DNA of 45,221 nucleotides from a candidate division SR1 bacterium. Lineage in GTDB: Bacteria > Patescibacteriota > Gracilibacteria > Absconditabacterales > Absconditicoccaceae. The DNA lies in NCBI GenBank assembly GCA_007115995.1, contig SKJI01000033.1, positions 1-45,221 on the forward strand, in the 5' to 3' direction. Each line of letters opens with the position of its first letter. Position 1 is the first letter of the stretch. Shown piece after piece: positions 22,900 through 33,537 of the stretch. The translations under genes were made by a program, and so were the position numbers. The notes under the pieces were generated by a model that searched no databases, was not told where the DNA came from, and saw nothing but the letters and a program-made list of their open reading frames with translations.

Positions 22900-24708
22900 A
22901 TGAAAAAAACGCTTATCCTTTTTAGTATGCTTATAAGTATCATTATACTATCATGATGTTGAAGATGATGAGACGATAGTTCACAAGAAAGCAATGAAAA
23001 AATTCCATTTTTTGTTGAAACAATTAGTCTATGAGATCTGTGAGATCAATCAATGATAACAAAAACTTGAAGAATTGTATGAGCACAAGAAATTATTGTT
23101 TCAAGTCAAGCTTCTTGAAGAGTACAAGCAATTGAGCAACAAGTTTGAGATTCAGTAAATCAAAATTGAGTAGTAATCAGACTCAGTGATAGTAGCGGCA
23201 TCTACACATTTGCTGCACAAAGAGCAAACGCTGCTGTACAACAAGCTCAGATTAACTATGAACAAACTATGAATAATCTACAAAGAACAATTACTGATAC
23301 TGAAATTGCAATAAGGCAAGCTGAAAATCAAGCAAGCAACTCTGCACTCAATAGCGAAAACTCTTCTGCAAGACTGCAATTACAACAGTTAGAACAACAA
23401 TTAGAGAGAGCACAGCTCGACCTTGAAACAAAAATACGTAGCGACCAACAAACTATTCTAAACTTTTCACAATCAACACAAACTACAGCAGAATCAATTA
23501 AATTACTGTATGATGACGTTATTAGAGTGACAGATGAGCTTCTCTGAGTTACAGATTTAAGGAAATTTAACAATGATAGTTTTGAACAATTTTTATGAAT
23601 TAGAAATACAGCAACAAAAACAACAGCTGATAGATCATTAAGAGAGCTTATTAATCACTTTGATACGCTTAAAGAATTTCAAGCCTCATCAGACAGTAGT
23701 CAAACAAGTGCAGATCTACAAACATTACAAACTTTTTTACAGAAACTCACTCCAGTACTCAACAACACAAAACTCATGCTTGACTTTACAGATCCAAGAG
23801 AAAATCTCCCGTTATCCCTTATTGAAGGAAGCAAAAATTCAATTTCTATGCTACTTAATCAAGTACAAACACAAAACAATGCTTTAACACAACAAAGAAA
23901 TAGTGTTGAACAGTTTTTGAGTACCTATCAACAACAACAAGACTCAATGAGAAAAAATATCACAGCCCTTGAATCACAAATTGCATCAACAAGATGACAA
24001 CTACAAACCAGTTCGGTTTCAGCAGACCTTCAAGTAGAAATTGCTCAAAGCTGACTAACAAGCACCCTACAAAATAAAAGCACCACAGAAGCCGCTCTCC
24101 TTAATGCAATCACGCAAGCAAGAATTGCCGCAAATGAAGCACAAAATAATCTTGCTAAACTTACGGTAAGAGCACCTATTTCTTGATCAATAGCTGATAT
24201 CTTAGTAGATATTTGACAAGAGGTTATGTCAGGAACACCTCTCTTTACCATTGCAAACAAATCAAATCAACAAATAAAAATCTCCCTTACAAATAGTGAA
24301 GTGAGTATGATGAGTACATGACAACAAGTAACTATATCAACCGACTGAAAAACACTCACATGAACAATTACCACACTCTCAACTGCAGCCAATAATAATC
24401 TATGATTCGAGGCAACTATTGCACTCCAAGAAAATGTTCCTCTACTTTGATCCGTTGCAACAGTATCTATTCCTCTTAGATCAACAAATTTAAAAATTCC
24501 ACTCAGATACATAACTATTCTCAATAGAAATCAATGAACTATAAATCTACTAAGTAATAATGAAATTAAAACAGTTGTTGTAGAAATAGGTCAAGTATGG
24601 TGATCACTCGTAGAAGTTTCAAGTGATGAACTCACAGAAAAGAGTAAAATTATAACCAATAATGTGAGTAACTTTGACCCTAATAGATTTATTCTTACAG
24701 AGCAATAA
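22900..24708 (+). CDS. RND-type periplasmic-adaptor-like lipoprotein (membrane fusion protein)
   Basis: A 602-residue HlyD/AcrA-family adaptor. Signal peptide with lipobox LSGC (Cys20), whose Gly is TGA. The two lipoyl halves (IVGAQEIIVSSQASGRVQAIEQQVGDSVNQ and LTVRAPISGSIADILVDIGQEV) flank a very long coiled-coil hairpin (residues ~100-410, Gln-rich), followed by beta-barrel regions. It would stand outside the membrane and dock to the RND pump encoded two bases downstream. The hairpin is long for a family of typically 350-450 residues. No TolC-like channel gene is present, in line with a single-membrane cell. Confidence 0.92.
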
Positions 24709-24710
24709 TT

Positions 24711-27700
24711 ATGACAAAGATAAAAGAAATATATGACAAACTATCACAATGATTTTTTGCTTTCTGGGTAGAGTATCGAAAAGTTTCATTACTGTTTGTT
24801 TTTCTCATAGTAAGTTTATGATCTTTATGACTCAATTCGATACCAAAAGAAAGTAGTCCACAAATAGAATTTGGTATTATCACAATCAATACAGTCTTTC
24901 CATGAGTCAGCCCAGTGGATATTGACAGACTTATTACGCAAGAAATTGAGAATGCAATAGACTGAATCGATTGAATCAGTAAAATCACCTCTTCAAGCAG
25001 TGTATGATTTTCAAACACTGCTATAGAATTGGATAATGATGCAGACACCACATCTGTTTTAAACGAAATAAGAAGCGAAGTAGATAAACTAAGACTACCT
25101 GAAGATGCTCAAGATCCTATCATTAATGAGATACAAGCGAACGACCAATGAATATTTGAATTAATTATTTATGGTGATCAAAACATATTCCCAAAAGAAA
25201 AACTTATAGAAGCATGATCGTTTATTAAACAACAGCTAGAATGATCAAGTGTTATCAGCAATATTACCATACAATGATGAGAGAGATTTGATCTAGAAAT
25301 TCTCGTCAATAAAGAACAAGCAGAAGCAATTGGTATTTGATTATGACAAATTGCTCAAGCAATTCGTGCTCATAATGCAAATATTCCACTTGGACAGTTT
25401 GAAGTCAATTGACTCAATTATGATTTTAGAATACAATGAGAGCTACAAAATGAACAAGATCTCTTGGCAGTACCAGTTCTCACAAATGAAAACACAGTAG
25501 TGACTGTATGAGATATAGCGACACTCATTCGTCGTTATAGAAATGACTCACCAAAACTTCTTTGAATGTATGAGACATTTTGAAACAATGCCATTGGACT
25601 GAGATTTAGTAAAAGAGACAATGTGAGTATCTTTAGAGCTGCAGATACAGCAAAAGAAGAAATAGAAGAACTTATGAGCAGGCAAGCACTTGCATGAATT
25701 CAATTTACCTATGCTTCAGATCTCTCAGAAATTATTCGTGATGATTATAGGAGTTTAGCAAGAAATTGAGTCACAACTATTGTTTTTGTTCTTCTCTGTT
25801 TATTTCTTTTTGTTGGTATTAAAGAAGCATTTATTGCAACAACTTGAATTATTCTTGCATTTTTTGTTACTTTTACCGTTCTCGATTTACTCTGATTGAC
25901 ATTAAACTTTCTAACAAACTTTAGTTTGGTATTAACACTCTGAATAGCAATTGATACATCCATAGTGATTGTCGAAGCAGCTTACGAAAGAATGAAACGG
26001 TGATACTCACCCAAAACAGCTGTTCTCTTAGCAGTAAGGGACTTCAAAGCGCCACTAATCGCTTGAACTATGACTACTATTGTAGTGTTTATCCCAATGA
26101 TGGTACTTCCATGAATTACAGGAAAATTTCTTGCTTATATTCCTATCACTGTTTTTATAACACTCATTGCTGCACTATTTCTCTCACTTACAATAAATCC
26201 AGCAATGTTTTATATTTTTAGTAAAAATAAAAAATACTATACCAAAAGTACAAAAGCTGAACAATTCCTCACAGAAGATGATAAAACACTCTTAGAGATT
26301 GAAAGAGAAAATAAAATAGCACAATCTGAAGCAACTATTTCAAGAAAACAGAGATGGCTTGAATGACTTAATAATCGATATGAAAGAAAATTAACAAGAA
26401 CTTTGGAGAGTAAAAAAACAAGAATTTGGTCAATTTGCATTCCTATCATCTTACTGTTGCTCACATTCTTCACTCTAAGTCCAAGAATTTGATTTACACT
26501 CTTCCCATGATGAGACAGTGGACGTTTTGATATGACTATTAGATGAGAAGCATGACTCACTGAAACAGAAATGAGCCGTTGGGCGTGATTTATCCAGCCG
26601 ATCTTGTCAGAATATGAAGAACTCAAACATTATATTATTAGTATCAACGATAATGTAATGAGTATCAGTGTAGAACTTATTGATAGACAAGAAAGAAGAA
26701 GAAACTGACTGATGGATGTGTTTGAAATGGAAAAAGAAGTAAATGAACGTCTCATGTTTCTAGAACAATCATGACTTACTGTAGAATCACTTGCATTAAG
26801 ATGAGGTCCTCCTCAATCAAAACCTGTGGCAATGAAACTTGTTACTCAAGATAATACAACGTTTCCTCTTCTTATAGACACTGCAAGAGAAATTCAAGCA
26901 TATATGCGTAGTAATCCTGCATTAAGAAATATTGCTCTTTCAAGTCAAGACACACCATGACAGTTTGTCTATGAGTTTAGACAAGATGTGCTACAAACAT
27001 TATGACTTACACCGTGAGAGTTGCAATGAGAAATTAGTGCAGCAGTTAACTGAGCAAGAGCATGATCAATCAAATTCTTAAATACTGATGCTGACATTAG
27101 AGTTTTATACGAACAATTTTCTGATACACTATCACCAGATCAACTCTTATGAGTAGTACTACAAACAAGAATTGGACCAGTAAGAGCATCAGATATACTC
27201 ACCTATGATGTTGAAAATGCTGTTGCACAAATTACCAGAGAGGATACAAACATTGCAGTCACAATAGATGCAGACCTGGAAGAATCATTTTCAAGACAAT
27301 GAAGAGTAATACAAAATGAAATAACACAGCGAGTTTCCCAACAATCACTTCCAGATGGAATATCATTTGTGGCCTGATGAGAAACACAAGAAAATGCTGA
27401 CCTTATCAATGCGACGATTCGTTGATTCTTTATTGCATTCTTTTTGATTTTTACCATCTTACTGTTGCAGTTTAACTCATTTAGAAAACCTGTTGTAATT
27501 ATGTATGCAGTTTTTTGTGCGCTATTATGAGTAAATATTGGGCTAGCTATCACAGGAAATCCATATAGTATGCCTTTTGCAATTGGATTTATTGCCCTGA
27601 CATGAATTGTAGTCAATGATGCCATTGTCTTTATCGATAGAGTTGTTGTGAACAGATCGCATAATATTGATGATAAAGAAGCAATCATAGAAGCATGAAG

Positions 27701-27992
27701 ATCAAGATTACAACCAATTATTCTCACCACTCTCACTACTCTCTTATGAATTCTTCCAATCTCACTCCAAGATGAATTTTGGTCTTGACTGTGATTTACT
27801 ATCATTTTCTGACTCTTTGCATGATCAGCAATGACACTCTTTATTATCCCAAGTCTCTACTATGAGATCATTGTTATCGAAGAAGTCACTCGATTCAAAG
27901 TCCTCTTCTGGATGGTTGTACTCCCTCCTTACTGAATCTATCTCTTAATAAAAAAAATAAGAGGGGAAAGTCGTATAGAAGCTGCAATATAG
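24711..27992 (+). CDS. RND efflux transporter (AcrB/HAE-1-like)
   Basis: A 1093-residue pump with the duplicated RND layout: helix 1 (LLFVFLIVSLGSLGL), a large external loop (FGIITINTVFPGVSPVDIDRLITQEIE), helices 2-6, an internal charged linker (~residues 505-560), helix 7 and a second external loop, helices 8-12. The proton-relay helix 4 reads GIAIDTSIVIVE, where AcrB has two adjacent Asp; here only the first is kept. Helix 10 reads GIVVNDAIVFIDR. It exports drugs or lipids driven by protons; substrate unknown. It forms an operon with the AbrB-like gene and adaptor (2-base gap). Confidence 0.93.
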
Positions 27993-28084
27993 TATATCCC
28001 AAAATAAACATCCACATGTCTTGGTATTCAATAAACATATTTACGCCTATTGTCTCATCAATTGATCAATATTTTTAAGTATAA

Positions 28085-28239
28085 GGAAGGTCTGAAAAAG
28101 GGATAAAATTTTATTTTATAAAATTTTTCCCGCATGAGGACATTCCTCAAGGAACCTCTTTTTTACATATCATCGAGTAAATATGGTTATTCGCAAGTAT
28201 ACAAAAAATATCTTGTAGAATGAACTTTTCAGAGGTTCC
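28085..28239 (-). repeat. 155-bp-family intergenic element, copy C
   Basis: It starts GGAAGGTCTGAAAAAGG and ends CAGAGGTTCC; the two ends form the clearest terminal inverted repeat of the family (GGAANNTCTGAAAA). The centre keeps CGCATGAGGA, TTCCTCAAGGAA and TTTACATAT in the same order as copy B but is less conserved. Length is exactly 155. Confidence 0.82.
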
Positions 28240-28298
28240 ATAATATAAAAACTCCATATCGGTAAAAATTTGCCTTTTAGCGTTTTTTTGTATATACT

Positions 28299-28304
28299 TA
28301 TAAT
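28299..28304 (+). promoter_or_regulatory. -10 promoter box (TATAAT)
   Basis: A perfect TATAAT, 38 bases before the start codon of the peptidoglycan-binding/LRR gene. A convincing -35 box at 17-base spacing is not seen. Confidence 0.4.
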
Positions 28305-28341
28305 TGCTTGTTATTTATCTCAATTGTATTGTAAGATTATC

Positions 28342-29463
28342 ATGCATCAAATAGAATTTAGTAATCGTATAGACGACATCAAATGGCTCAAAGATCAGCT
28401 TACAAAAGAGCTGACAAAAGATTTTGACGATCTTCAAAATGAAATTCAAAATAAAAATTGACTAAAAAATGCGTTAGAATCAAAAGATAAAAAGACTATT
28501 ATAAATGCAGCAAAACGTATTCTCAATACATGTCTCAATGATATACAAAAAATTTGATTTCAAAAAACCATCAACAAACGGTGAGCAAGCTATGTTCTTG
28601 CTCTACAAGTTATATTATATGAAGTAGGGCTCAAACCATGACCTATAGATGGTATTCGATGAAAACAAACAAAAGAAGCTGTAGAAAAACGACAAGAACA
28701 AAACAATCTATGAGTAGATGGTGCTGCATGAAAAGAAACAATACAATCACTCTTAGCAAGTATATCATCAAAAGAAGAATATCATCAAAACATTGAATTC
28801 TCTAGTTATAGGCTTCAAATAGACAAAGATTATACTATAACTGATTGACAATTAAACCTCATAGCTCCTAAACAGGTTTTATACAATATTAAATCACTAA
28901 CACTCTCTACTCATGAAATAGGTGATATTAGTGAGCTTACAAAGGTGCCAGACTTATTGTATCTCGACCTCCAAAACAATAATATTTCAGATATTTCATC
29001 ATTAACACATCTCACAAAACTTATCGCAGTCAATTTAAACGAAAACAATATAAGTGACATCACTCCTTTAAAAAATTTCACACAATTAACACATCTATTT
29101 CTTGGAAACAATAAAATATGAGATCTTTCTCCACTTCAATCTATTAGAACATTGCAAAAACTTTGATTACATTGGGATCAAATCACTCATCTTAAAGAAT
29201 TTAACACCATACATTACATACAACACATACAACATCTAGAAATCACAGATTTTATATATAATGAAGCAAATAAAGAAAATCTATTAACAGTCCTTAAGGA
29301 ACTTCAAAACCTCACAACTTTAACGCTAAAAATAAATGATAATGGGAACAACAACATTATAAATGAGAAAAAAGCTTGGGAAAATACTATAAAGGATTTT
29401 AAAAGCGAAATCAGTGAAATGAATAATAATGTAAACATTGACATGCAAGTAGTCTCAAAATAA
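28342..29463 (+). CDS. Peptidoglycan-binding domain plus leucine-rich-repeat protein
   Basis: A 373-residue protein. Residues ~75-145 match a PG_binding_1 domain (YVLALQVILYEVGLKPGPIDGIRGKQT, then NLGVDGAAGKETIQSLL). Residues ~195-300 form leucine-rich repeats with the internalin-like spacing: LLYLDLQNNNISDISSL, LIAVNLNENNISDITPL, LTHLFLGNNKIGDLSPL. LRR proteins bind other proteins; with the wall-binding domain this suggests a surface adhesin. ATG 28342 gives no signal peptide. A TTG at 28270 in the same frame would add 24 residues with a hydrophobic stretch (VFLYILIIACYL), which could be a signal, but the TATAAT box lies inside that stretch, so I keep the ATG. Export is therefore unproven. 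Confidence 0.8.
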
Positions 29464-29587
29464 ACAGGCATTTTTATGCTTCTTCCTATAGAAAAAAAGA
29501 GTTTTATTTGTATATTTATAGTGACGAAATCCTAAAAATAGTTTAACACCGTAGAGTTAGATTGTTTTGTTTATTCCTATTATTATA

Positions 29588-30382
29588 ATGCTCCATCAAA
29601 CTATTATAAATAAACTCGCAAAAAATCATAAAAAAGTTCAAAAAAAATCTCAAAAACTCTATCAAGCATTTTCTCAGCAAACTATTAAACAATTAAGAAT
29701 ACATATAAAAGAACGAAAAACATTTGCACGTTTTTTATCAATGATAGAAAATACTACACTTTCTGTCTCAAAACCAGTTAAAAAATTTTATAATGTTGCT
29801 TGAGAAACAAGAAGGCGACACATTAGTCAAAAAAAATTTATCGCATATGCACATCATTACGTATCAACAGAGCAAGAAAAACTCTTTCTCATGTATTGTA
29901 TACAAAAAGAGCTAAGCTATCATGATAGTCTTTATAAACAACTTGAAAATATTCACGACCAAATACCATTCTTGTTTGACAATCTCATAAAAAAATATAT
30001 CTCAATTCCTCACAATACAATACAAAATCAGTACAATGCATTTAAGTATTCATTACTTGTCTGAATTCAAAGATTAGCACAACAAGAAAATTGTCAAGAT
30101 GATGATATTCATACAATCCGCAAACAGATTAAACACCTCCTTTACTTATGAACATTAAACAACGACAATGATTTAGAAGATTACTTACAGCGAAGCAAAA
30201 AACTCTGACAACGAAATGATCATATAGAACTACATCAAACACTTAAAATATTCAACAAACAGTATAAAAAGGAAGAAAAACGAATAAAACCATTAAGAAA
30301 ACAACTCAAAAAAACAATCAAAGAAGAAAAAAAAGAAATTCTATACCATATACCATTCATTTTTACCCCTAAAAAAATATAG
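29588..30382 (+). CDS. CHAD-domain-like protein
   Basis: A 264-residue, very basic helical protein. Two pieces fit the CHAD fold: TIKQLRIHIKERKTFARFLSMIE (first conserved helix) and IHTIRKQIKHLLYLGTL with LGQRNDHIELHQTLK (second half). CHAD domains bind polyphosphate through Lys, Arg and His residues, which agrees with the charge. The match is by pattern only and somewhat divergent. It ends three bases before radA and is probably cotranscribed with it. A CYTH protein, the common partner family, is encoded at the left of the window. Confidence 0.6.
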
Positions 30383-30385
30383 TTT

Positions 30386-31660
30386 ATGTATGTATGTTCT
30401 GATTGCGGATACTGATCAAGTACACGTTTGTGAAAATGCCCATCATGCTGAGCATTTGGTACGTTTACTGCTGTTTCCACAGGAAATCCCAAAAAATGAA
30501 AAAAGCAAGCAACAAAACTCAAAACACAAATACAGCATCATACCGCACAAACACGAACATGTACAATGCCAGAGCTTCAAAGAGTTTTTCCAGCTTGAAT
30601 CAGACAAGCATGAACTTATTTAATTGCGTGAGAACCATGAATCGGTAAATCAACGATTATTTTGCAAATTCTTGATGATATGTTGCTCAAAAATCCATCA
30701 CTTTCTATAGCGTATATAACTGGTGAAGAAGCAGAGAGTCAAATCATAGATAGATGCACAAGAGTAATCGGAAAAACTCACGAAAATATTGCAATATTTC
30801 AAAGTAATGATTGTGATGATATTGCAGAGACTATCAGAGAAGAAAACTACAATATTGTGATTATAGATTCTATACAAACTATTGCAAGTAATCGCTCGGA
30901 CAGTACGCCATGATCACCATGACAAGTGAGATTATGTTGCGATATACTCAATCGCGCATGTAAACAAGAGCAAACAACATTGATCATAATCTGACATATT
31001 ACCAAATGATGAGAAATTGCATGACCAAAATATCTCGAACATATTGTTGATGTTGTTCTCTATTTAGAATGAGAACAGTATTGAAACTTTAGATTCCTCA
31101 GATTTAGAAAAAATAGATTCTGATCGACCAATGAGGTGTGAATTTTTGAAATGAACACATGATGATTACAACCGGTCTATAACCTCAAAGAAAGAGTAAT
31201 CGAACAAAGTAAACATACAAACGGATCAGTGCTGACTGTCTGAATCGATAACGGGAGAGCAGTACTCATCCAGCTTGAAGTATTACTCAATAAAATGGCG
31301 TGAAAATACCCGCTCAGAGTTGCGCAAGGAATAGAAAACGCAAGACTGACACTTATTATAGCCATCTTGGAAAAATATCTTGGACTCAAACTCCAATTTA
31401 TCGACGTCTATATCAACATTCCTGGTGAGTTTACGTTTCGTGATAGCTGATTGGATCTAGCTGTTGCAGCAGCAATCTACTTACAATATAAAAAAATTGA
31501 ACAGCACTTTTCATTTGTGTATGTATGAGAACTATGACTGTGAGGACAGCTTATCAAAACAAAATTTCATCAGAAGAGACTCACAGAGGCAACATGATTT
31601 TCTGTTGTAGATGTTTCTACAATCTGATCGATAAAAAAGTTGCCAGAAATATATTGATAA
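30386..31660 (+). CDS. radA: DNA repair/recombination protein RadA
   Basis: A 424-residue RecA-like ATPase with a helicase role in branch migration and natural transformation. N-terminal zinc finger CSDCGY-CPSCGAF, Walker A GEPGIGKST (Lys88), Walker B IVIIDSIQTI, the RadA-specific RKNRFGSTNEVGIFEM, and a C-terminal Lon-protease-like domain (INIPGEFTFRDSGLDLAVAAAI, FVYVGELGLGG). RadA is usually ~450 residues, so this is nearly full. Many motif glycines are TGA. Natural-competence genes comF and comM are found within 11 kb, though not in one operon. Confidence 0.96.
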
Positions 31661-32030
31661 TTAATGTCAATAAACCACAACATTTTCTAAATATTATGTG
31701 ACAACAAAAACATATCGTAAAATGTCACAAAGTTCTTGTAAGGTCGTTTGACACCACTATAAAGAAATCACAAATCAAACATAAAAAAACAAAAAAAGGT
31801 GTAAAACACCAAACTCACAAAAAAATTACGTAGATGATCATTGACAACAAAGATTACTACAGCAATTCAGGAGAGTTGTTGACGGTAAAATAATACATAT
31901 GGTGTAAACCATACTGTAAAAAATTTACATTGTACACTTGTGTACAAAACTTTTACAGTATAACCTGTACAACACTGTACAAATCGCTCATTATAAAAGC
32001 TATTTGAGGTGTAAAACAGTTGTTTTGATC

Positions 32031-32126
32031 ATGTGCATTTCTTTACCGTCACTGCATTCAGAAATTCTTCTGGAAAACAAAGACGGTAAAGGTATTCCTT
32101 TACCTTTTTTTATTGAAGAAATTTAG
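32031..32126 (+). CDS. Possible 31-residue small protein
   Basis: ATG to TAG with protein-like composition (SEILLENKDGKGIPLPFF). Its Gly codons are GGT, not TGA. The same DNA encodes a terminator-like hairpin, so the ORF may be accidental. Confidence 0.2.
   Translation: MCISLPSLHSEILLENKDGKGIPLPFFIEEI
32085..32111 (+). terminator. Rho-independent terminator, with a competing upstream hairpin
   Basis: GGTAAAGG (32085-32092), loop TATT, CCTTTACC (32097-32104), then seven T. This ends a plus-strand RNA, perhaps a long radA tail. CTTTACCGTC at 32041-32050 is complementary to GACGGTAAAG at 32082-32091, so it can form an alternative hairpin that destroys the terminator. Confidence 0.7.
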
Positions 32127-32140
32127 GAACCTCTGAAAAA
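32126..32140 (+). repeat. Solo terminal repeat of the 155-bp family
   Basis: GGAACCTCTGAAAAA is the same as one end of copy C, without the rest of the element. It may be a remnant or chance. Confidence 0.4.
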
Positions 32141-32177
32141 TATTCAGTAGAAGAATGCCATACCCATCATCTACCAA

Positions 32178-33245
32178 CTACTCAAGCAAATCTGCCCAGA
32201 TGATAGTGTGAGCAGAGGTGAAGTCACCGTTCTGTAATGATGATGGTTTTTTGTATCACTGATACTGATCGATAATTGCGGTATATGCTTGTATTGTTGG
32301 CTGATCTGTTTGTAGGATTTTGTAGTCATTATATTGCTCAACATACCGATCTGCGTTAATTTCTTGATGATTTCATCATGTATACGGTAGTGGTACGATT
32401 ATTTTCTTAACACCAAACCAGTGCAATTCTGCGAGTGTCGTTGCAGATCAGCGTGTACAAGCAAGATCAGCGAGTTGATAAAGATACGCTAATTGTTTTT
32501 GTTGTAAGAAATCAAACGTCCAGATGTTATTCTGATGCACAAAACGCTCGGCTTGTTGTTTATTTTTGAGACCCAAAACAACAAGAAACTGCATTAAAGG
32601 ATATTTTACGCACAATTGCTCTACAATCGTGAGAAGGTAATTAGATCATTGCGATCATCAAATAACTATCAGTGTTGTTCGTTGTTGATCAAAATTTGGA
32701 AGTTCGATCGGTGTGGGATTGCGTAGTGTGTGTGAAAGTATCTGCCCAACAACACGTTCATTTGGAAATGTTCATGGAAATCAACTGTATCTCTTCCAAG
32801 CCAATGTTCAGACGAGCTTGTTGGTTAATCCAATATGCGTATCTGACTCATGAACGAGAATCGGAATACCAAGCATTTTTGCAGCAAACGATACAGGAAG
32901 TGCGACGTATCATCACTTACAAAATACCTTCTGTATCTTATACTTTTTTAGATACCACAGAGACTGAAAAAATCATCAGATAACTTTAACCATATCAGCA
33001 ACGTTTTTGAAAAACGCATCTCAATCCCAGTATCTCCTCAATTTACCACTTGCAACAGGAATAAAATGGACTGCAGGAAATTGACGAGCAATATCACTCT
33101 CTAAAGAGTTATATGAACCAAATCGGTACAACTTGCATTTAGTTGTCATTTCATTATCCTGTTGTGCGTATTCAAGCAGTGCTGTAATAGGAAAAACATG
33201 TCATCATGTTCATCATCCTGTAAAGCAAATCGCATAGTGTTCCAT
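32178..33245 (-). CDS. murG: UDP-N-acetylglucosamine--MurNAc-(pentapeptide) pyrophosphoryl-undecaprenol GlcNAc transferase
   Basis: A 355-residue GT28 enzyme that makes lipid II at the inner face of the membrane. N-terminal FTGGGTGGHVFPI (four of the glycines TGA-encoded) is the lipid-phosphate loop; FCKGGYVALPVSFAAKMLGIPILVHESD is typical for MurG; a second glycine loop VIGGSQGS opens the UDP-binding half; LACTRGSATTLAE and VPLPYTGGNHQEINAD are the donor-sugar residues. The ATG at 33245 gives the normal MurG start; an open stretch upstream has no better start. The gene is convergent with radA. Confidence 0.94.
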
Positions 33246-33373
33246 TGCTTGTATCAAAAGAGTATTAAATAAACGCCATAAACAATACTCAACACCGTAC
33301 CAAAAGCAAATTGATTATCGACAGATATCATCGTACGGTATCATATGGACGTTCTATCATACACATCAGTAAT

Positions 33374-33450
33374 GGTTGATTAGCTCAGTTGGCGAGAGCG
33401 CCACATTGACATTGTGGAGGTCACTGGTTCAAGTCCAGTATCGACCACCA
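33374..33450 (+). tRNA. tRNA-Val (anticodon GAC)
   Basis: A 77-base tRNA. Acceptor GGTTGAT pairs with ATCGACC (one G-T), anticodon stem CCACA/TGTGG with loop TTGACAT gives GAC at 33408-33410. CCA is encoded. The probable foreign methyltransferase gene lies right downstream on the opposite strand. Confidence 0.96.
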
Positions 33451-33460
33451 TCTACTCTAT

Positions 33461-33485
33461 AAACTGCCTCATGGTAGTTTTTTTG
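33461..33485 (+). terminator. Terminator of tRNA-Val
   Basis: AAACTGCC, loop TCAT, GGTAGTTT followed by a T-run, starting ten bases after the tRNA CCA. Confidence 0.75.
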
Positions 33486-33498
33486 TTTATTGAGGGAT

Positions 33499-33530
33499 AA
33501 AAAAATCCCAATAGAAAACACTATTGGGAT
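33499..33530 (-). terminator. Terminator of the TGA-free methyltransferase gene
   Basis: A perfect 10-base stem ATCCCAATAG/CTATTGGGAT with a six-base loop; on the minus strand it runs into six T. It lies eight bases past the stop and belongs to that gene. Confidence 0.85.
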
Positions 33531-33537
33531 CCAAATA

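Larger units (their letters stand above)
27993..28341. other. 349-bp spacer after the RND operon
   Basis: No gene is seen. It holds repeat copy C (28085-28239) and a TATAAT box at 28299-28304 that is well placed to start the mRNA of the next gene. Confidence 0.7.
31661..32177. other. 517-bp spacer rich in TGTNNACA-type dyads
   Basis: Between the convergent radA and murG genes. It contains many short inverted repeats: TGTGACA/TGTCACA (31697-31729), GGTGTAAAACACC (31798-31810), TGGTGTAAACCA (31900-31911), TACTGTAAAA/TTTTACAGTA (31912-31960), TGTACACTTGTGTACA (31931-31946) and TGTACAACACTGTACA (31966-31981). A small ORF, a terminator and a solo repeat end lie at its right side. No larger gene is seen. 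Confidence 0.7.

Noticed and set aside
27203-27805. Minus-strand 200-residue ORF inside the RND gene
   Set aside because: Opposite-strand shadow of the conserved RND membrane region.
31938-32126. 62-residue ORF starting inside the dyad array
   Set aside because: Its first half is made of the repeated TGTACA-type words; only the last 31 codons from ATG 32031 are kept, at low confidence.
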